NCBI RefSeq assembly: GCF_015163075.1
Contig: NZ_JADDXU010000005.1
Coordinates: 124,001 to 188,000, forward strand
Direction: 5' to 3'
Source: Streptomyces justiciae
GTDB taxonomy: Bacteria; Actinomycetota; Actinomycetes; Streptomycetales; Streptomycetaceae
DNA: 64,000 nucleotides
In this document: piece after piece, positions 29,874-38,533 of the stretch
How the letters are laid out: each line of letters opens with the position of its first letter
Position numbering within the stretch: position 1 is the stretch's first letter
Position numbers and translations under genes: made by a program
Notes under the pieces: model-generated
What the model saw: the letters and a program-made list of their open reading frames with translations, nothing else
The model's database searches: none
Told to the model about the DNA's origin: nothing

Positions 29874-31418
29874 TCAGGAGCAGACGGTCCCCGCCGCCGG
29901 CACCTTCCCGTCCAGCAGATATCCGTTCACCGCGCCCTGCACGCACTTGTTCTTGCTGTCGTACGCACCGTGCCCCTGGCCCTTGTACGTGAGCTCGACG
30001 CCGACGCCCGCGCCCAGCGCGTCCACCATCCTCCGTGCCCCCGCGTACGGCGTGGCCGGGTCGCCGGTGTTGCCGACCACGAGGATCGGCGCCGAACCGG
30101 CCGCGCTCACGTCGGGGTGGTCGGCGGCGCCCGCCACGGCCCAGTCGGTGCAGCTGACCATCCCCCAGGCCAGATAGTCGCCGAAGATCGGGGAGGCGGA
30201 CCGGAACTCGGGGAGCTTCTGCTCGACGTAGTCCTCGGTGTACCGGGCCTTGTCGTCGGCGCAGTTGATGGCGATGTTCGCCGCGGTGAGGTTGCTGTAC
30301 GTGCCGTCCTCGTTGCGCCCGTTCATGGAGTCGGCCAGCAGCATCAGGATCCTGCCGTCACCGTCGTACGCCTGGTCCAGGCCCTCGGTGAGGTACTCCC
30401 AGAAGTCCTGCGAGTACAGCGACTGCGCGATGCCGCTGGTCGCCGCGGTCTGGGTCAGCTTGCGCAGGCCGACGCCGGGGATCGGCGTGCGGTCGAGGTC
30501 CTTGAGCAGCTTGGCGATCCGGTTCTTGACGTCCTGGGCGGTGTCACCGATCGGGCAGTCCTCGGTCTTCGACACACAGTCCTCGGCGAAGTTGTCGAGC
30601 GCGAGCTGGAAGCCCTTCGCCTGCCCGAGCGAGCCCTGTTCGGAGTCCTCGGTCGGGTCGACGACGGCGTCGAAGACGGCCCGGCCCACCCGCTTGGGGA
30701 ACAAGTGGGCGTAGACGCCGCCGAGTTCGGTGCCGTACGAGATGCCGAAGTAGTGCAGCTTGTCGTCCCCCAGGACCTGGCGCATCAGGTCCATGTCGCG
30801 GGCCGCGTCCGTGGTGCGCACATGCGGCAGCACCTTCTTGGAGTTGTCCTCGCAGGCCGCGTTGAACTCCTTGGTGTTGTCCAGGAGCTTGGTGCGCTCG
30901 GTGGCGTCGTCGGGGGTGGCGTCCTGTTGGAAGTACGCGTCGAGCTGGAGGTCGTCGAGGCACTCGACGGGGGCGCTGCGGCCCACCCCGCGCGGGTCGA
31001 AGCTCACCAGGTCGTAGCGGGTGCGCAGTTTCGCGTAGTCCTCGCCGAAGGCGGGCAGCGTGGTCACGCCCGAGCCGCCGGGGCCGCCGAAGTTGAAGAT
31101 CAGGGAGCCGATCCGCCTGCTCTCGTCGCCGCTCGCCCTGGCCCGGATCAGCGCCAGATCGATGGTGTCGCCCTTGGGTTCGGCCCAGTCGCGGGGGGCC
31201 TTGAGGGTGGCGCACTGCCATTCGTCGCCGTTGGGCAGAGGTGACGGGGCGTCACCGCCGCCCTCCGCCGTGGACGGGGCCGGGCAGTCCTTCCAGCTCA
31301 GCTTCTGGGCCGTCAGATCCTGATCCTTGGAGTCGTCACCACAGCCCGCCAGGACGGCGGACAGCAGGACGGCGGAGGCGGTCAGGGCAGCGGCCCGCAG
31401 GCGGGGAGGGTTCGGCAT
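29874..31418 (-). CDS. Secreted tripeptidyl-aminopeptidase-like lipoprotein (SlpD/SlpE type), copy 2
   Basis: A 514-residue paralogue of the neighbouring gene with the same layout: lipobox LAGC (Cys26), GISYG serine elbow, NTGDPATPY and GQGHGAYD. The two proteins share long blocks (HYFGISYGTELGGVYAHLF), so they arose by tandem duplication. The start at 31418 (MPNPPRL) is supported by CAGGAT seven nucleotides upstream (31431-31426, minus strand), a leaderless arrangement; an ATG nine nucleotides further up has no spacing for a ribosome-binding site. It probably supplies tripeptides for uptake, consistent with a peptide transporter in the window. Confidence 0.88.
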   Translation of the reverse strand: MPNPPRLRAAALTASAVLLSAVLAGCGDDSKDQDLTAQKLSWKDCPAPSTAEGGGDAPSPLPNGDEWQCATLKAPRDWAEPKGDTIDLALIRARASGDESRRIGSLIFNFGGPGGSGVTTLPAFGEDYAKLRTRYDLVSFDPRGVGRSAPVECLDDLQLDAYFQQDATPDDATERTKLLDNTKEFNAACEDNSKKVLPHVRTTDAARDMDLMRQVLGDDKLHYFGISYGTELGGVYAHLFPKRVGRAVFDAVVDPTEDSEQGSLGQAKGFQLALDNFAEDCVSKTEDCPIGDTAQDVKNRIAKLLKDLDRTPIPGVGLRKLTQTAATSGIAQSLYSQDFWEYLTEGLDQAYDGDGRILMLLADSMNGRNEDGTYSNLTAANIAINCADDKARYTEDYVEQKLPEFRSASPIFGDYLAWGMVSCTDWAVAGAADHPDVSAAGSAPILVVGNTGDPATPYAGARRMVDALGAGVGVELTYKGQGHGAYDSKNKCVQGAVNGYLLDGKVPAAGTVCS

Positions 31419-31514
31419 GCTTCCCATCCTGCGGTCGAGCTGGGCGACCCGCTCGGGGCACGGGCCGTACGAGGTACGCGCGCGTGGCCCCTCGTACGAG
31501 ACACGCGCGCGTAC

Positions 31515-34229
31515 CTACAGCGCTCCCTTGCGGGACAGGTGGTTGAAGGCCAGCCAGCCCGGCAGCACCGGCAGCCACAGCGTCAGCAGCCGGTAGAGGA
31601 GCACGGCGGGTGCCGCAACCTCGCTGGGCAGGCCCACGGCGATCAGACCGACCGTCAGGGTCGCCTCCACCGCGCCCACGCCGCCCGGCGTCGGAGCCGC
31701 GGAACCGAGCGCGTTGCCGGCGAGGAAGACGACGGCGACGCTGGCGATGCTGATCGAGGAGCCCTCGGTGCCGAAGGCCCGGATCGAGGCGTCCAGACAC
31801 ATCACGAAGCACGCGGTCAGCAGGAGCATGCCGCCGATGCCGGTGAAGAGCTTCTGCGGCCGCTGCAGCACGTCGAGCATGCGCGGCACTACACCCGCGA
31901 AGAGCGAGCGCACGCGCGTGACGACGAACTTCCGCAGGAACGGCACCGAGGTGACGACAAGAACGAGCACCGCCACCGTCAGCAGACCCGCGATCACCGT
32001 CCGGGACGGCGACAGCGACGGCGTCTTCTCGGTGCCGGTCAGATAGCCGAAGGACAGCAGCATCAGGATGTGGCAGCCGAGCCCGAAGAGCTGCGAGGCG
32101 CCGACACTGGCCACCGCCAGGCCGGGCCGCACACCCGCGCGTTGCAGGAAGCGCGTGTTGAGGGCGACCCCGCCCACCGCGGCCGGCGCGACGATCTTCA
32201 CGAACGACCCGGCGACCTGCGCCCCGACGGTCCGCAGGAACGGCACCCGCTCCGGCACGAACCCCAGCAACGACATCGCCGCCGCGAAGTAACTCGCCGC
32301 CGAGAACAGCACGGCCGCGGCGACCCAGCCCCACTCGGCGTTCTGGATGAGCGGACCGAACTCGATGTGGGTGAGCTGCGTCAGCAGGAAGTACGCGCCG
32401 ATGGCACCGGCGATGAAGCTGATGAGCGTGCGCGGCCGCACCCGCTCCAGACGGGCCGGTTCGACGGGCGCCTGCGGCCTGATCAGCAGCACCTCGTGGC
32501 GGATCAGCGTGAGCAGGTCGTCCTCGCGGGCTTCCTCCAGGGCCTCGTCGATGGCCCGCTTCTCGGCCCGCGCCTCCGCGCGTACGGCCTTCTTGTCGGG
32601 CTTGTCGAGGACCGGCTTGGCGTCCTCGTGGGCCTCTTCGAGCTTGGCCTGCTTGGCCTGCCGGGAGGCCTCCAGGATCGCGTCGCGCTCGCGCTGGGCG
32701 CGTTCCCGGGCCAGGGTGCGCAGCGTCGCGCGCGTGGAGCGGCTGAGCGCGATGGGCTGGAGCATCGGCAGGCAGTCGGCGACGGCGTCGGGGCCGAGCA
32801 CGTTCACCGCGGCGGCCACCGCGCGTTCGGCGCCCACGCGCAGGCCGAGCGTCACCAGCAGCTGGGAGATGTCCATGCGCAGCAGCAGGTCACCGGCGGC
32901 GATCTCGCCGACGCGCAGATCGGTGAGGATCACCGTGCCGGAACGATCCACCAGAATCGCGTCACCCACCAGCCTGCGGTGCGCGATCCGCCGGGACTGC
33001 AGGGCGCGGACCTGGTGCCAGGTGTCCCGCAGCAGGTCGTCGGTGATCTCGTCGTCCGCCAGCGAGTCGAGGGTGCGCCCGCCGGTGTGCTCGTAGACGA
33101 GCATCACGGCGTCGGGGCCGAGCTCGGAGGTGGCGATCAGCTTGGGCGCGTTGGCGCCGGCCGCGATCGCCGCGTAGGCGAGCAGGGCCTCCTGCTCCAG
33201 GGCCTGGCGCAGGGAGGGCAGGCTGCTGCGGGTGGCGAAGCCGCGCAGCGTCAGATTGCGCCACGCGCGGTAGAAGAATCCCTGGGCCTGCTGCTCCCGG
33301 TCGACCACCGTGACATCCAGCGGCGGCCCGTCCTCCAGCGTGACGAAGTACCGTCGGCCGCGGTCGCCGGTCTCCGGCGTCTCCGCGGCCTCCTCGCGGG
33401 CCGCGCTCACCGGGTGGAAGCCGACGTGCCGGAGGCCCGCCATCAGCGTGCGCCCGGTGGGGCGGACGTTGGGCGAGCCGACCGCGTACAGCGTGCCGTA
33501 GGCGACGGTCCAGCCGATCAGCACCGTCAGGATGATCGAGAACGGCGTCGTGTAGCCGGTGACGAGCATCGAGAAGGCGTCGAGCATCAGCACGATCCAC
33601 AGCACCGCGCGCCAGCGGGGCCGCCGGGACATGCCGACTGCGGTCATGTACGCGATGACCGGGGCGAGATAGCCGTGCACCGGGTCGGTGAGGGCGTGGA
33701 TGTCGCCGGGGGAGGGCTGGGTCAGCGCCTCCTGGATCGAGTCGGGGGCGGCCTTGGCGACCCAGAGGTCGGTGGCGAGAGTCACACCGTGGGCGAGGAC
33801 CGCCGCGAGCACGCCGTCGGCGATGCGCAGTCCGTCGCGTTTGATCAGCCGTTCGATCGCGAAGGCGACCGGCACCAGCAGGATCGCGATGCTGGAGGCC
33901 AGCCCGGCGATCTTGATGAGCAGGTCGGGCGCCTGCCCGGTGCCCTTGTTGATGTCCTGTTCGAGGCCCGAGGTCGTGCCGTGCGCGAACGCGGCGATCG
34001 CCAGCAGCACGGCGACCGCGAGTACGCCCACCAGCAGCCGCATGAGGTCCGACGGACGGTGCACGCGCGCGGGGAGGAGGGGTTCGTCGCCCTCGACCTC
34101 GTCGGCGTGGACCTCGTCGTCGAAACCGTCGCTGGTCGTGGACGCGTCGTCCGCGTCCCTGGTGCCCGGACGCGACGAAGCGTCAGAGGTGCTCTCCGCG
34201 CCCTCCGGGTGCACACCCTGTTGCTTCAT
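31515..34229 (-). CDS. Membrane protein: pseudokinase plus LPG-synthase-type flippase domain
   Basis: A 904-residue protein with four parts: an acidic disordered N-terminus (1-50); about six membrane segments (55-260); a cytosolic kinase-like domain (about 285-500); a charged coiled-coil-like linker (506-575); and a C-terminal UPF0104/LPG_synthase_TM domain with about eight segments (590-904; AAPTPGGVGAVEA is its signature). The kinase-like domain lacks catalytic residues: the HxD loop reads HRRLVGDAIL (about 416) and the DFG position DLR. It is therefore probably a pseudokinase that senses or scaffolds. The flippase-like domain may move a lipid or lipid-linked sugar. The ATG at 34229 follows GAAGAG. 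Confidence 0.78.
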   Translation of the reverse strand: MKQQGVHPEGAESTSDASSRPGTRDADDASTTSDGFDDEVHADEVEGDEPLLPARVHRPSDLMRLLVGVLAVAVLLAIAAFAHGTTSGLEQDINKGTGQAPDLLIKIAGLASSIAILLVPVAFAIERLIKRDGLRIADGVLAAVLAHGVTLATDLWVAKAAPDSIQEALTQPSPGDIHALTDPVHGYLAPVIAYMTAVGMSRRPRWRAVLWIVLMLDAFSMLVTGYTTPFSIILTVLIGWTVAYGTLYAVGSPNVRPTGRTLMAGLRHVGFHPVSAAREEAAETPETGDRGRRYFVTLEDGPPLDVTVVDREQQAQGFFYRAWRNLTLRGFATRSSLPSLRQALEQEALLAYAAIAAGANAPKLIATSELGPDAVMLVYEHTGGRTLDSLADDEITDDLLRDTWHQVRALQSRRIAHRRLVGDAILVDRSGTVILTDLRVGEIAAGDLLLRMDISQLLVTLGLRVGAERAVAAAVNVLGPDAVADCLPMLQPIALSRSTRATLRTLARERAQRERDAILEASRQAKQAKLEEAHEDAKPVLDKPDKKAVRAEARAEKRAIDEALEEAREDDLLTLIRHEVLLIRPQAPVEPARLERVRPRTLISFIAGAIGAYFLLTQLTHIEFGPLIQNAEWGWVAAAVLFSAASYFAAAMSLLGFVPERVPFLRTVGAQVAGSFVKIVAPAAVGGVALNTRFLQRAGVRPGLAVASVGASQLFGLGCHILMLLSFGYLTGTEKTPSLSPSRTVIAGLLTVAVLVLVVTSVPFLRKFVVTRVRSLFAGVVPRMLDVLQRPQKLFTGIGGMLLLTACFVMCLDASIRAFGTEGSSISIASVAVVFLAGNALGSAAPTPGGVGAVEATLTVGLIAVGLPSEVAAPAVLLYRLLTLWLPVLPGWLAFNHLSRKGAL

Positions 34230-34415
34230 CGTCTCTTCTTGATCTCGTATCACCGGTCACCGCCCGCACGATGGTGGCATGCTCCACCGACACACGGGGG
34301 CATCAGGGTGCAAACGCGGGGGCGCACAGTCTGCCGGAAGCGCCGCCCCAGGGCGAGGGTCACCCGCGGTGGCCAGCGCGTCACATTGTCGGTGGGGTGG
34401 GGCAGGATGGGGCGG

Positions 34416-34793
34416 ATGAGTGACGAGAGCCTGCCGCAGGACGTCCCGCCGGACGCGCTGCCGGAGTACGCCGAGCGGGTCCTGGAGGTCGCGGAACTGA
34501 TCCCGCCCGGGCGCGTCATGACGTACGGCGATGTCGCGGAGTGGCTGGAGGAGGGCGGCCCGCGCCAGGTCGGCCGTGTGATGGCGCTCTACGGAGGAGC
34601 CGTCCCGTGGTGGCGTGTCGTCCGCTCGGACGGCGTGCTTCTGCCCGGCCACGAGCAGCGGGCCCTCGGCCACTACCGCGACGAGGGCACGCCCCTGAAG
34701 ACGGCGAGCAGGGCCGCCGAGGGCCACATGCCGCGCCTGGACATGAAACGGGCGCGCTGGGACGGCGGCGAACGCGCGGAGGGTCACACCTGA
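34416..34793 (+). CDS. Alkyltransferase-like protein (ATL, MGMT fold)
   Basis: A 125-residue protein with the DNA-binding domain of O6-alkylguanine-DNA alkyltransferases: LIPPGRVMTYGDVAEWL, GRVMALYGGAVPWWRVVRS. The acceptor-cysteine motif PCHR reads PWWR, so it cannot accept the alkyl group. Alkyltransferase-like proteins bind alkylated guanine and hand it to nucleotide excision repair. Most have PWHR; here the histidine is also tryptophan. CAGGAT at 34403-34408 lies seven nucleotides before the ATG, suggesting a leaderless mRNA. It stands before adnAB and divergent from the flippase-like gene. Confidence 0.85.
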   Translation: MSDESLPQDVPPDALPEYAERVLEVAELIPPGRVMTYGDVAEWLEEGGPRQVGRVMALYGGAVPWWRVVRSDGVLLPGHEQRALGHYRDEGTPLKTASRAAEGHMPRLDMKRARWDGGERAEGHT

Positions 34794-34866
34794 CAGCTTC
34801 CGCCATCGGACCGGCCCAGGGGGAGCCTGTGATCCGTACGGGGGAACAGGGGCACGTCCGTGGCAT

Positions 34867-34948
34867 GACGTACGTTCGTGGGGCGAGGGACGTACGTGTC
34901 GCGAGTGCCGCGAGTGCCCCGAGGGAAGAAGCGGAAGCCCTGCTTCCG
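34867..34948. promoter_or_regulatory. Paired ACGTACGT palindromes and a hairpin upstream of adnA
   Basis: GACGTACGT occurs at 34867-34875 and again at 34889-34897, exactly 22 bp (two helical turns) apart; each contains the palindrome ACGTACGT. Fifty bp on, CGGAAGC-cct-GCTTCCG (34932-34948) forms a hairpin. They sit in the 266-bp gap before adnA. Cooperative binding of a dimeric regulator is possible; I recognise no specific one. Confidence 0.4.
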
Positions 34949-35059
34949 ATCCGTTCGTCGGCGTAGCGTCGGCTGCACGCGCCCCGCTCACCCCGCGATC
35001 ACCGCCCTGCACGCACGGCGGACAGCCAACCAGCACACCCACCAGGACCGGCGAACCAC

Positions 35060-38000
35060 GTGAGCTCCTCTTCCTCCACCAGGCGCCTGCCGCACCCCCA
35101 GGTGCGCCAGGGGAACCGTGGCGCTTACCGACTGGTGCGTACCCCGCCGGCCCGAGTGGATCCCCCTCCTCTGGACGCCGCACAGCGCTCCGTGGTTGAG
35201 CACAAGGGCGGCCCGTTGCTCGTCCTCGCAGGTCCGGGCACCGGCAAGACCACCACCCTCGTCGAGTCCGTGGCCGCGAGGATCGCCCGTGGCGGTGACC
35301 CCGCGCGCGTGCTGGTGCTGACGTTCAGCCGCAAGGCGGCCGTCGAGCTGCGCGACCGCATGGCGCTGCGGATAGGAGCCGCCCGAGCGCCGCAGGCGAC
35401 CACGTTCCACTCGTTCTGCTACGCCCTGGTCCGCGCCCACCAGGACAGCGACCTGTTCGTGGAGCCGCTGCGGCTGCTGTCCGGCCCCGAGCAGGACGTG
35501 GCCGTACGCGAACTCCTGGCGGGCCAGCCCGACCTGGAGCGCCTCGGCCTCGCGCACGTGCGCTGGCCCGACGAACTGCGCGCCTGCCTGACCGCCCGCG
35601 GCTTCGCCGACGAGGTCCGCGCGGTCCTCGCCCGCAGCCGCGAGCTGGGCCTGGACCCGGGCGCCCTGGACGCCTTCGCCCACCGCATCGGCCGCCCCGA
35701 CTGGCGTGCCGCCGCGGCCTTCCTCGCCGAGTACCTCGACGTCCTCGACCTCCAGGGCGTCCTCGACTACGCCGAACTCGTCCACCGCGCGGTGCTCCTC
35801 GCCCACAGCCCCGAGGTCGCCGGGCGGCTCGCCGCCCAGTACGACGCCGTGTACGTCGACGAGTACCAGGACACCGACCCGGCCCAGGTGCGGCTCCTGC
35901 ACGCCCTCGCCGGCGGTGGCCGCACCCTGGTCGCCCTCGGCGACCCCGACCAGTCGATCTACGCCTTCCGGGGCGCCGACGTGAACGGCATCCTGGACTT
36001 CCCGCACGCCTTCCCGCGCGCGGACGGCCGCCCCGCGCCCGTCGAGGTCCTGCGCACCTCACGCCGCTCCGGCGCCGACCTGCTGACCGCCACCCGTCTG
36101 CTGACCCAGCGCATGCCGCTGACCCGGCTGCCCGCGGAGAAGGTCCGCGCCCATCGCGAGCTCGCCCCGGTCCGGGAGGGCGGCCGCGTCGAGGTCTTCA
36201 CGTATCCGACGCCTGGTACGGAGCTGGACAACATCGCCGACATCCTGCGCCGGGCGCACCTGGAGGACGGCGTGCCCTGGGGCGAGATGGCCGTCCTGGT
36301 ACGTGCCGGGTCGCGCACGATCCCCACGGTGCGCCGGGCGCTCACGGCGGCAGGCGTGCCGCTGGACATCGACGGCGACGACCTGCCCCTGCGCCACGAA
36401 CCGGCGGTGGCGCCGCTGCTGACGGCACTGCGGGCGGTGGCGACGGCGGAAGCCGGGACGCGGCCCGACGGGACTCTTTCCGAGGACGAGGAGGACGAGG
36501 CCCGTCCTGAGGACGACGAGGCCCGTCCGGAGGTGCCCGGACCCTGCTGGCTCGACACCGAGACCGCCCTCGCCCTCCTCACCTCCCCCCTCGCCGGCAT
36601 GGACGCCGCCGACCTGCGCCGTCTCGGCCGTGCGCTGCGCGACGAGGAGCGCGCCGCCGGCAACCCCCTTCCGCCGCCCTCCGACGAGCTGCTCGCGCGG
36701 GCGCTGGCGGAGCCGGAGCGGCTGGCCGTGCAGGACCCCGCCTACGCGCGCGGCGCCCAGCGCCTGGGCGCGCTGTTGCGCAAGGCCCGTGAGCGCCTCG
36801 CGGGCGGCGGCAGCGCCGAGCAGGCGCTGTGGGACCTGTGGAACGGCACCCCCTGGCCCAGCCGCCTGGAGCGGGCCGCCCGGCGCGGCGGCGCGGCCGG
36901 CCGCAACGCCGACCGCGACCTGGACGCCGTATGCGCGCTGTTCGCCACCGCCGCCCGCGCGGAGGAGCGCAGCGGGGGCCGGGGCGCGCTCAACTTCCTG
37001 GAGGAGATCGACGCCGAGGACATCGCCGCCGACACCCTCACGCGGCGTGCCGTACGGCCCGACGCCGTCCGCCTGATGACCGCGCACCGCTCCAAGGGAC
37101 TGGAGTGGCGCCTGGTCGTCGTAGCGGGCGTCCAGGAGGGTCTGTGGCCCGATCTGCGCCGCCGCGGCTCCCTCCTGGAGGCCGACCGTATCGGCCGCGA
37201 CGGCCTCGCCGAACCACTCACTCCGGGAGCGCTCCTGGCGGAGGAACGCCGCCTGTTCTACGTCGCCGCCACACGCGCGCGTGAGCGCCTCGTCGTCACC
37301 GCGGTGAAGGCCCCGGCTGACGACGGCGACCAGCCCTCCCGCTTCCTGACCGAGCTCGGCGTCGAACCCAAGGACGTCACCGGCCGCCCACGCCGCCCCC
37401 TGTCCGTCGCCGCGCTCGTCGCCGAACTCCGCGCCACGACCGTCGACCCGCGCGTGTCGGACGCCCTCAGGGAGGCCGCCGCCCGCCGCCTGGCCCGGCT
37501 CGCCGCCCTCACCGACGAGGACGGCCGCCCGCTCGTCCCCTCCGCCCACCCCTACCGCTGGTGGGGCATGTTCGAGCCGACCGAGTCCAAGGTGCCGCTG
37601 CGCAACCGCGACCAGCCCGTCGTGCTCTCCGGCAGCGCCCTCGACCAACTCGCCAACACCTGCGCCCTGCAATGGTTCCTGGGCCGCGAGGTGAAGGCCG
37701 ACGCGCCCGCCACGGTCGCCCAGGGCTTCGGCAACGTCGTGCACGTCCTCGCCGACGAGGTCGCCTCCGGACACACCCCGGCCGACCTCGCCGTCCTCAT
37801 GGAGCGCCTCGACTCCGTGTGGAACGCCCTCGCCTTCGACGCGCCCTGGAAGTCGGCGCAGGAGAAGGAGAACGCGCGCGTGGCGCTCGAACGCTTCCTG
37901 AAGTGGCACGTCATGGACCGCACCGGCCGCACCCCGGTCGCCAGCGAGCACGACTTCGACGTCACCCTCGAAGCCGGCGACTACGAGGTGCGCATCCGCG

Positions 38001-38428
38001 GCCAGATGGACCGCGTCGAGGCGGACGGCGAAGGCCGCGCCTATGTCGTCGACTTCAAGACCGGCAAACAGGCGCCCACCGCGCGCGAGGTGGAGCACCA
38101 CCCGCAGCTCGCCGTCTACCAGCTCGCCGTCCGCGAGGGCGCCGTCGACGAGGCCTTCGACGGAGTGCGCCCCGAGCCGGGCGGCGCCGAACTCGTCCAG
38201 CTGCGCCAGGGCGCCGCCAAGCGGGACGGCGGCGAGACGCTGCCCAAGGTGCAAGCTCAGGACCCCATCGAAGGCACGGCGGGGGAGTGGGTCGGCGACC
38301 TGCTCGCCACGGCGGCCGGGAAGGTCCTCGACGAGCGCTTCACCCCGACCACCGGCCAGCACTGCACCCACTGCGCCTTCCAGGCGTCGTGCAGCGCACG
38401 GCCCGAAGGGCGCCACGTGGTCGAGTGA
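35060..38428 (+). CDS. adnA: Helicase-nuclease subunit AdnA
   Basis: A 1122-residue UvrD-type helicase fused to a RecB-like nuclease. Walker A is LAGPGTGKTTT (about 56), Walker B VYVDEYQDTDP (about 264), with QSIYAFRGAD, AHRSKGLEW and LFYVAATRARERL later. The nuclease motif is VVDFKTGKQ (about 996). Cys868 (CALQWF) plus three cysteines in HCTHCAFQASC (1101-1111) form the four-cysteine pattern of Fe-S cluster nucleases. It forms the heterodimeric double-strand-break resection machine AdnAB, the actinobacterial counterpart of RecBCD/AddAB, with the next gene; adnAB is reported to be essential in Streptomyces. GTG start; no strong ribosome-binding site. Confidence 0.93.
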   Translation: MSSSSSTRRLPHPQVRQGNRGAYRLVRTPPARVDPPPLDAAQRSVVEHKGGPLLVLAGPGTGKTTTLVESVAARIARGGDPARVLVLTFSRKAAVELRDRMALRIGAARAPQATTFHSFCYALVRAHQDSDLFVEPLRLLSGPEQDVAVRELLAGQPDLERLGLAHVRWPDELRACLTARGFADEVRAVLARSRELGLDPGALDAFAHRIGRPDWRAAAAFLAEYLDVLDLQGVLDYAELVHRAVLLAHSPEVAGRLAAQYDAVYVDEYQDTDPAQVRLLHALAGGGRTLVALGDPDQSIYAFRGADVNGILDFPHAFPRADGRPAPVEVLRTSRRSGADLLTATRLLTQRMPLTRLPAEKVRAHRELAPVREGGRVEVFTYPTPGTELDNIADILRRAHLEDGVPWGEMAVLVRAGSRTIPTVRRALTAAGVPLDIDGDDLPLRHEPAVAPLLTALRAVATAEAGTRPDGTLSEDEEDEARPEDDEARPEVPGPCWLDTETALALLTSPLAGMDAADLRRLGRALRDEERAAGNPLPPPSDELLARALAEPERLAVQDPAYARGAQRLGALLRKARERLAGGGSAEQALWDLWNGTPWPSRLERAARRGGAAGRNADRDLDAVCALFATAARAEERSGGRGALNFLEEIDAEDIAADTLTRRAVRPDAVRLMTAHRSKGLEWRLVVVAGVQEGLWPDLRRRGSLLEADRIGRDGLAEPLTPGALLAEERRLFYVAATRARERLVVTAVKAPADDGDQPSRFLTELGVEPKDVTGRPRRPLSVAALVAELRATTVDPRVSDALREAAARRLARLAALTDEDGRPLVPSAHPYRWWGMFEPTESKVPLRNRDQPVVLSGSALDQLANTCALQWFLGREVKADAPATVAQGFGNVVHVLADEVASGHTPADLAVLMERLDSVWNALAFDAPWKSAQEKENARVALERFLKWHVMDRTGRTPVASEHDFDVTLEAGDYEVRIRGQMDRVEADGEGRAYVVDFKTGKQAPTAREVEHHPQLAVYQLAVREGAVDEAFDGVRPEPGGAELVQLRQGAAKRDGGETLPKVQAQDPIEGTAGEWVGDLLATAAGKVLDERFTPTTGQHCTHCAFQASCSARPEGRHVVE

Positions 38429-38533
38429 CCCTACGGCTGTGACGAGTCGCACCACACGTGCTGACCTGCGCGTCTTCCGAACCGAGGGGCGATTCGTCCT
38501 CGACTGTCAGTGGCCGCCGCTAGCCTCTCCGAC

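Noticed and set aside
28144..29946. Longer N-terminus (83 extra residues) for the first SlpD/SlpE-like peptidase
   Set aside because: It would bury the lipoprotein signal peptide; the start at 29697 has a strong ribosome-binding site and puts the lipobox at the right distance.
31539..34793. Very long open frame on the plus strand opposite the flippase-like gene
   Set aside because: It is a GC-rich shadow frame with Arg/His/Gly-rich nonsense composition; only its last 126 codons, from 34416, are the real ATL gene.
35959..38455. Long minus-strand frames opposite adnA and adnB
   Set aside because: Shadows of strongly biased third codon positions; adnA and adnB on the plus strand carry complete helicase and nuclease motifs.
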